A DNA stretch of 64,000 nt from the NCBI RefSeq assembly GCF_027943255.1, contig NC_072895.1, forward strand, positions 46,722,001 to 46,786,000. The letters are read 5' to 3'. Positions 57,401-64,000 of the stretch are shown here, one piece after another. The position numbers were made by a program, and so were the translations under genes. Under the pieces are notes generated by a model, which saw only the letters and a program-made list of their open reading frames with translations, made no database searches and was not told the DNA's origin. Positions within the stretch are counted from its first letter, which is position 1. The number at the start of each line of letters is the position of its first letter. Source of the DNA: Anastrepha obliqua (lineage: Eukaryota > Arthropoda > Insecta > Diptera > Tephritidae).

Positions 57401-57579
57401 ATTTTAAGGCAACTCCCCACAAAAATACTATTTTTCCATATTTTAGGGTCAACTGAGATTCGAGCGGTCTTTAAAAAGTGACGGGTAGATATTAATAATA
57501 AATAATTTCTTCACGGAACCTTTTTTATGTCATTATTTGACATTTGTCAAAGAGACAGATGTACATTTTGAGACATAGA

Positions 57580-57935
57580 TACTTACACGATAGAACAAAG
57601 AGTTAAAATTATTGAAACTTATTATGAAAATAGTCGATCTTTAAAAACAACATATCGCAAAAACATCATTAGTATTGAAACTCATTCCACACTGGATGGA
57701 TTTGTCAACAAACAAAATTTGCCCGCATTTGGGAAGAAGAAAACTCTCCAGTATTTTCAGAGAAATCATTACATCTTCTAGAATTTACTGTTTGATGTGG
57801 TTTCTGGGATGGTGGAATAATTGGTCAGTTTTCCTTCGAAGATGAAAATGAAAGAGTTGTTACTGTCTAAGGGCATCCCTATAGGCAACTGATTGAAGAT
57901 TTTTTTGTGGCCTGAAGGAAGTGTTGAAGGAATGT
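57580..57935 (+). pseudogene. Tc1/mariner-type transposase fragment
   Basis: It reads YTIEQRVKIIETYYENSRSL (N-terminus), then after a deletion FVNKQN (YVNKQNCRIW motif), and FTV-CGFWDGGIIGQFSFED and VVTV-GHPYRQLIEDF. It is the same family as 7447 and 56796, with a different deletion. Confidence 0.7.
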
Positions 57936-57940
57936 ACATG

Positions 57941-57971
57941 GTAGGTAGGTAGGTAGATTGGTAGGTAGGTA
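57941..57971. repeat. (GTAG)n microsatellite
   Basis: GTAGGTAGGTAGGTAG with one interruption. Confidence 0.9.
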
Positions 57972-58059
57972 ATAGACAGATATAATATAGATAAGCTCTA
58001 TTTTCAACACAACGAAGTCACCAGCCACACAACACGGGAAAACATTATATTATTGTTAT

Positions 58060-58990
58060 CTATGTCTTGTGGAGATTTATCTGAAGAACCCCCAGCATTT
58101 GGCTACAGTACCTTCGCGGGGTTGGATACTTCCTCAAGCTCAGCCTTCTCCAGTTCCTGTATATTGAGGAAGGCTTCTAAGATCTCTTCTATAAAGATAT
58201 CTTTTTCCACCTGCCCCGCAGCAAGCGTGTTGTGCTTGTCGTCTGTCGGGTTATGTTTTTTGAGGCGAAGGTGCACGCTACAACTCCCAACGCCATCCTC
58301 CCGAATCGTGCGTAAAGTAGGTCCTCTGCCGGCTTGTTGATCTGGAGAATATAGTCCTGGCCTCCATCAGCAGTCGCTGATTTTGCCACGTTCAACATTT
58401 TCCAGTCATCTGTCGGCACGTTTGAGTTTTGTCTTTGTACTAGTCGCAGTGCATTTTCCGGTTTTACCACGCACCGAATGAAAACTTAAGTATTGAGAGA
58501 ATGCAGCTGCGGCCAACAATTTCAAGCGATGCCCGCTCCCACAGGCCTTGAAGCATTATTACTGCTTCCTTTATCTATGAGAGGGTAGGATTATCCTTGC
58601 ATTTTATAATATTGACGCCGCTGAACCATCCTGCTCCGGTATTGGTGCATTCGGCTCTGCGTCCATTTTCGTAAATAAAGTTTCCAGTAGCTTCATCTCC
58701 GCTACCTTCCACCGCTCCTGCGACATTCGCCCCAGCTTGTACGTACGGTCAGTGAGTGCCACTTCAGATGTTTCTTGGCAATGTCACTGGCCGCTGCCGC
58801 TGCTTTCGACGTCGGCAGCTTTTCATAGTCGCTGTTTGTCGGTTTAACCATCTCGTATTTGTGCTTCTGCTTTTTCGATGGCACTGAGGCTTCGCTATCC
58901 GCAGAACGCTAGCTCTTGCAGTGGAAAAGACGCCGCTTAGATTCATCTCGGATATACGCTAATCGGTCTCAGCAGAAATGGATGCGAATC
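58060..58990 (-). pseudogene. Non-LTR retrotransposon ORF1-like sequence
   Basis: On the minus strand the best-preserved part reads KPENALRLVQRQNSNVPTDD, WKMLNVAKSATADGGQDYIL and QINKPAEDLLYARFGRMALG. This resembles the DUF4780-type domain found in ORF1/gag-like proteins of insect LINEs. Upstream pieces (MNLSGVF, VPSKKQKHKYEMVKPTNSDY) are Lys/Ala-rich and in several frames. The RT-bearing ORF2 is absent. The region is clearly more GC-rich than its surroundings. Confidence 0.65.
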
Positions 58991-59459
58991 GTATGAACTC
59001 TTTTTACACCTGTGATCACGACTATATTATCTAAGCACAGGAAACAGTGAACACCCCTTCACCCCGCTACCGGATTTAATTACTTCGCTCGCTGCATCTG
59101 TTTCAATGATCGATGTATTGGCAAAATTAGCGCGGAAACTATTAAATGTATTTTAGTAATTCCGATTCTATAATATTTTCAGATATTGTTGTTGTAATAG
59201 CATGAAACATTCCTCACACTGACAGTGTAAAGATTTCTAAACTCGTACGAGATGGCATTAATGAGATGATGCTTGCGACGGAAAAACGAAAAACAGAAGA
59301 AATTTTTATTACCGAGCAAAAATTGCTCTTAGCACACTTATGGATAAAATTTGAATTGGGTATAATTATCGTAGTCAATTTTTAATTATCTACATATAAC
59401 CATAATTAAAACACTCACTTATTAAGACTATTCGAGATAATTGCTGCGTAAATTCCTTA
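58991..59459. other. No gene recognised
   Basis: Spacer with no structure seen. Confidence 0.4.
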
Positions 59460-59730
59460 CTGCGCGTTTGGCCCAACTTTTCCTCCAATTTCTGTTTAAC
59501 ATCTTGTCTTACAAGTAGAAGAACAACGCCCACGAATGCCATCTGGCATGAGAAGCTTTTCCATTGCAAAAATGCACTCGGGCGCTCAATATTGCCCGCC
59601 GAGGGACGATCACAAACTTATTTTATATCAATTCATGCTTCATGCCCACAATTCGCATCGAACTCGGGATCTACCGAATGATAATCACGCACAAACCCAT
59701 CTACCAAACTCATGCGCCATAGTCTGTTAA
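59460..59730 (-). mobile_element. Highly diverged SINE copy
   Basis: In plus reading TTTGGCCCAACTTTTCCTCC, TGGCATGAGAAGCTTTTCCA, CCCGCCGAGGGACGATCAC and AATGATAATCACGCACAAAC follow the SINE order tail to head, with many substitutions. Confidence 0.65.
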
Positions 59731-60432
59731 TTTGCATGCAACAAAATAATTCAAACCAGCTTAGCAGCTGTAGTGTACTTAATAATTTTCGAATATATAA
59801 ACAACTTAACAGATGTGGAATTTGCATATTGATGAACACAAAAATTGAAAGAGTGCTTCGAGAAAAATGCAGTAGCAATTGCTAGTCAGTCATAACACTA
59901 ATTAATCGAACAAAAACCACAAAGTCAATAAATAAACAAACAGAAATATTTAGTAATGCGAGAAGCAAATACGACTTGAAAATACGAGTATTAGCTGAGT
60001 TCCGGTGGGGCACATTTCAGAGCTGTAAGTAACAGCTTTTTTAAAACCTTCGGTTGGTCACCCGAGTACCCGAGTTTGGCCTTTTTTCGCCCTGTTCGAG
60101 GTTCCCCTTTAAAAGGTTATATCCATAAATCGATGCAAAATAAAATTTTAGGAAGCTGCTTGGAAGCGCAAGTCGTTAGATAGAATAGAAATATGTTGAA
60201 GTCACGTCCACAGTTAAAAAACTGTGTCCAGAATGTTCGGGGTACCCAACGGATCTTTAGAGGTACATAATAATATGTTTTTGAGTGCTCTTGAAACTTC
60301 TGAATCACTTGAACGACCAAAGAAAAGAGGCTGGGCTCTTTTTTGATGACTGTCAATTAGGTTGGCTGTACCGCATAGGCTATATTTGCCATTAAAAAGA
60401 GCCGCCTCTAAGGCGCAGGGAATTGAAGGAAG
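59731..60432. other. No gene recognised
   Basis: A+T-rich spacer; the 79-codon minus frame is unassigned. Confidence 0.4.
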
Positions 60433-60434
60433 TA

Positions 60435-61692
60435 TCAGGTCAGTCCATAAGTTCGTGCGTTTTTAAAGGTGGTTTTAAAATAAATACAAAAGATGTTTAA
60501 ATTATTTATTAATCAATAATATATTTTCCTACATTATTTACAATGTCTTTCCAACGTTTAGGCAAATTTTTAATTCCATGCTCAAAAAATTGTTTGTCCT
60601 TGGAGCCAAAATACGCTTCGATATCTCTTTTTATAGCTTCTTTTGAGGATTAGTACTTGTTACTCATATGGGATTGAAGTCCACGGAGAAGGTGATAATC
60701 ACAAGGTGCAATATCCGGAGAGTATGGTGGATGCGGCATTAGCTCCCACCCGAGCTCGTTCAGCTTGCCTAATGTTTGCCTTGTGGTAAGAGATCTTGCG
60801 TTGTCGGGGTGAAACAAAACTTTGTGTACATTCACTAAAGACGGTCGATTTTTTTTAAATGCCTCATTCAGGTTTGATAGCTGATAGTTTCGTCGATAGT
60901 CATCTGGTTTAGTTCCAGAAGTTCATAACAAACAATACCGGTCATATCCCACCAAATAGACAAGAGAATCTTCTTGGGGTGAAGATCATCTTTAGGGGTC
61001 GGTTCTGGTGTTTCATCTTTATCTAACCATTGGCTTTTGCGAACAGGATTATTGTAAGGGACCCATTTTTCATCACCAGTAACGATACGGTTCAAAAAAT
61101 GTTAATTTTCAAGCCGTTGCAGTAGCTGAGAACACACATTCACTCTCTGCTGAAGGTTGGCGACGGAAAGTCTATGCGCAACCCATTTTCTCATCTTTGA
61201 AACCTTTCCCAACTGAGCCAGGTGCCTGTGAACTGTTCCATGCGATGAATTTAACCTCTGAGCTATCATATCGACTGTCAAATTTGGTTCAGCTTCCACG
61301 AGTTCGAGCAAGGCGTCGGAGTTAAAGACCTCAGGACGACCAGCGCGCGGGGCATCATCCACGTCGCAGTTACCACTTCGGAATTTTGAAAACCACTTTT
61401 GCGCAGTCCTTACACTCACGGTATACTCTCCGTGGGCAGTGTTTATTTCGGCAGCAGCAGTTGTTGCATTTTTACCACTTTTATAAAAAAAATACAAAAT
61501 ATGCCTCTTATATGCGTTCGAAGATTCCATTTTATTTTTTAACAACACGTGCTTCTATCCGCGATTAAAATCACTTGTTGAATGCAAAATATATCAAAGA
61601 AAATATAAATAGTTCCAAAAATAATAAATAGCAAAAATCGTACAAAAGTGAAATTCTGGGTAAAATACGCACGAACTTATGGACTGACCTGA
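60435..61692 (-). mobile_element. Nearly intact mariner element
   Basis: TIRs TCAGGTCAGTCCATAAGTTC (both ends match over about 28 bp) with TA on both sides give a 1258-bp unit. On the minus strand ATG at 61530 opens MESSNAYKRHILYFFYKSGK. SVRTAQKWFSKFRSGNCDVD and NLTVDMIAQRLNSSHGTVHR (HTH) follow. The triad is IVTGDEKWVPYNN, LFHPDNARSLTTRQ and PYSPDIAPCDYHLLRGLQSH, all Asp retained. The C-terminus is LPKRWKDIVNNVGKYIID with a stop at 60509-60511. Damage is limited to two in-frame stops (before the first Asp block and after MSNKY) and one frameshift near 60885. This is the youngest-looking transposon here. Confidence 0.93.
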
Positions 61693-61860
61693 TAGTAAGC
61701 TATTGTAAAATAAACTAAAATATAAAAAAATGAGCAGATAATAAAGAACAAATTCAAAATTAAATAAATATTAAATTAAATTATATAAAATAAAATAAAC
61801 TTAACTTATCTAAAAATAAAATGAAATTTAATTTACTTTAAAAATATAATATCAAATAAA
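61693..61860. other. AAATAAA-rich low-complexity DNA
   Basis: Irregular AAATAAAATAAA text; no gene. Confidence 0.6.
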
Positions 61861-61864
61861 TTAA

Positions 61865-62330
61865 GGGGTTAGGTGTGGTGAGAATTTTCAGAAAGTTAGT
61901 TGTTTTTTGCATTTTCTTAAAGTACAATATCTTAAAAGTATAGTGTGAAAATTTGAAGTGAATCTGACAAAAAAATACCTTCGAGTTATTCAATAATCAA
62001 CAAAGGGCGCTCGGGTGCTCCGGAGCCGATAGCAAAACTTTAAATGCGTTTTTTCAAACCTATGTTTTTTGAACTGGTGACCACTGTAACTTAAAATCCG
62101 CTAGGTAGATTTCAAATTTATACTGCTTTTGAAAAACATAAAAAACTCGTGCCTCATCGAAGGATTTTTTTTCAAAAATTTTAGGTTTTTTTCAAGACAA
62201 TTAATTTTCGTTTTTTTACTCGAAAATCTGAAAAATATTTCCTGAGGAAAAATATTAAAAAAAAATCTTTGATCAGTCACAACATTATCTGTTAGTCAAA
62301 CTAATTTCTCTTGTCCGTTTGATTTTAGAT
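61865..62330. repeat. TTAA-type repeat, one end
   Basis: It starts after TTAA at 61861-61864 with GGGGTTAGGTGTGGTGAGAA, resembling the 53995 terminus. The interior contains GGGCGCTCGGGTGCTCCGGA. No matching right end was found, so bounds are approximate. Confidence 0.45.
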
Positions 62331-62529
62331 GAATCTCCAAGGACTTGTGATGTTCACCGCAAGGGACTTCTGGAGAAACGGGCTCCACACAAACAGCGAT
62401 ACATTTCACAAATATTATTTTGTTTTTTTGTTGAAATTTTGTTAAATTCAAGTCGAAACATGATGCTATTGACTAGCAAAAACAAATTATTAAAAACCAT
62501 AATTTTTTTAACTGTAAATTTTTTTATTT

Positions 62530-62940
62530 AAAATGAACTAAATAATATAAAAGGAAACAAAAGGAACCAAAATAGAATAAATTAAAATAAAAGGAAATAA
62601 AATACATAAATAAATACAGTTAACCTAAAGTTAAATAAAATTGTCTTTAATGAAAAAATCATGAAGCAATATAACAAAAACAAAATATATTAAAAATAAA
62701 AATATACAGATGTGAAATAATATAGGAGAGAAAAATAATGAGAAAATTAATTCAAATAAGCCAAAATAAAAATAAATTTATAAAACAAAGTTAAATAAAA
62801 TAAAATAAACTCAAATATTGTTAAATAATAAAAAGCAAATTAAAATGCTAATAAAGTAATATAAAAAATTGAATAATTAAAACATATAGTACTTATACAA
62901 TAAAGAACAAATAATAAAACATTGAATTAATTAATTTAGA
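62530..62940. other. AAATAAA-rich low-complexity DNA
   Basis: A long A-rich stretch with AAATAAA/AAATTAA motifs and almost no G or C; no gene. Confidence 0.6.
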
Positions 62941-63084
62941 TTCTGACGTTTACATTCTCAGGCAAGCCGGACTTATCATAGCACACAAAAAAATATTTGC
63001 AGTAGCATTTCATATTAATATTTAAGTGTAAAAAACTTAAATAAATAAAATCAATTTTATTATAAAAAACCATCTTCAGAACAA

Positions 63085-63330
63085 AATGAAAACTTTGGTA
63101 CTAACGCCTCTTATCAATCGGCTTCAAAAAATCGATTTTTTTTACTGCAATCAATAGATATATTATAGGAGAATATGCCCTCAAAATTTTATAGCGGAAT
63201 TCAAAGTGATTTCGGAGTTACCGTCCCTCGTGTGAGTATACTGTCCACCTTCTGAAAACTTTGAAACACGTTTTCTCAAAACCATGTTTTTGAAAATGGC
63301 GTGTAAGATTAAAAAAAAACGAGGAAAGAT
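63085..63330. repeat. Possible MITE interior
   Basis: ATCGGCTTCAAAAAATCGAT and TTTCTCAAAACCATGTTTTT resemble filler of the TTAA-type repeats. No end was defined. Confidence 0.35.
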
Positions 63331-63426
63331 ATCATTTCAAGCCGATAATCTATATAAAGATAATAAAAATGCGCAACTAAATAACTAACAAAATCAAAAA
63401 AAAATGCATTTCTTAATGTTATTTAA

Positions 63427-64000
63427 AGGGGGAGCCTGCTTTAGAGGCTTGAAAAAATCGATTTCTTCGTGGATTTTTTTGGGAAGGAAAGAAATATTTG
63501 ATGGAAACGAAACTTTCAGGTTTTATTTTTATGTATTTCAACAGTCTTCTCAAATTTTTTCATTAAAATACATGTCATATTATGCCTGGTGCAAGCATTT
63601 TGCCGAGGCGCCTCGAGTGTGCATGTGTCGTGCGGCGGGAAAGGTGCAGGTCGCAATTTTCACCTGAAACCAAAAACCCAAAAAATGTTTATTTTAGTAT
63701 AGTATAGCTTCTAGTTAAGCCAAGGAAATTAAACAAAAAATGAGAAATTCAACAATTTTTCGCTAATTAAAAAAAAAATCATTTTTTTGGAAAAACGAAT
63801 TAAATTTAGATTGTTTAAAAAGTGGGTTAATCATAACTTTCTTTAGGTTTTTTAAGAAGAGAATTTAGTTCCGAATACAATCAATATTATCTTGTTTCGA
63901 TAGGACGTTTAACTTTTTCCCTATCTTCCCCGCCAATTAGGAAAAATCGTAAAAATAAAAAACCGAGAAATCGCATTTCGGGCGATCCGGTCGCTCATAT
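63427..64000. repeat. TTAA-type repeat running off the window
   Basis: After TTAA at 63423-63426 the sequence AGGGGGAGCCTGCTTTAGAG then GCTTGAAAAAATCGATTTC looks like a terminus of the same general type. The 87-codon plus frame inside has no recognised domain. The other end would lie outside the window. Confidence 0.4.

Overview
The window looks like intergenic or intronic DNA from a higher dipteran, most likely a tephritid fruit fly. The grounds are strong A+T richness, many ATAC/TATG microsatellites, a eukaryotic tRNA with a Pol III terminator, and a dense layer of Tc1/mariner, RTE-like and I/jockey/R1-like relics, MITEs and a tRNA-derived SINE. I found no complete host protein-coding gene with exon structure. 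The organism call is inference from repeat content, not a database match.

Layout. 0-9 kb: RTE LINE tail and SINE, a mariner with both TIRs (3880-5154), LINE and Tc1/mariner fragments, and a deletion derivative (7447-8326). 9-15 kb: a 650-bp fold-back (9167-9816), MITEs, a jockey-like RT piece, a Tc1 relic, a maT-like element (12859-14090) and a small fold-back (14621-15015). 15-21 kb: a LINE with RT and RNase H remnants, a GC-richer block, another RT relic and a Tc1 copy with an in-frame internal duplication. 21-31 kb: SINEs, fold-backs, a mariner (24837-25937), two convergent RTE pieces and an RTE tail nested inside another LINE (28575-29645). 30.6-31.8 kb: the 5' module of a retroelement lacking its reverse transcriptase, beside a pentanucleotide repeat. 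33-38 kb: a SINE abutting a MITE, fold-backs, and a nearly perfect 145-bp inverted repeat (36516-36981). 38,881-38,953: tRNA-Arg(UCG), the only clear functional gene. 39-45 kb: mariner relics, one with about 190-bp inverted termini. 46,591-48,228: a unit with long terminal inverted repeats carrying a cysteine-rich ORF. 48-58 kb: LINE, SINE, mariner and TTAA-flanked pieces and a LINE ORF1. 60,435-61,692: a nearly intact mariner. 61.7-64 kb: A+T-rich DNA with TTAA-type repeat ends.

The parts do not form a pathway; the window is a layered record of transposition. Most worth following up are the TIR unit with the cysteine-rich ORF, the two large hairpin-forming inverted repeats, the mariner whose long TIRs seem to come from a fold-back rearrangement, and the shared 3' tail of the SINE and RTE families, which suggests a SINE/LINE partnership.
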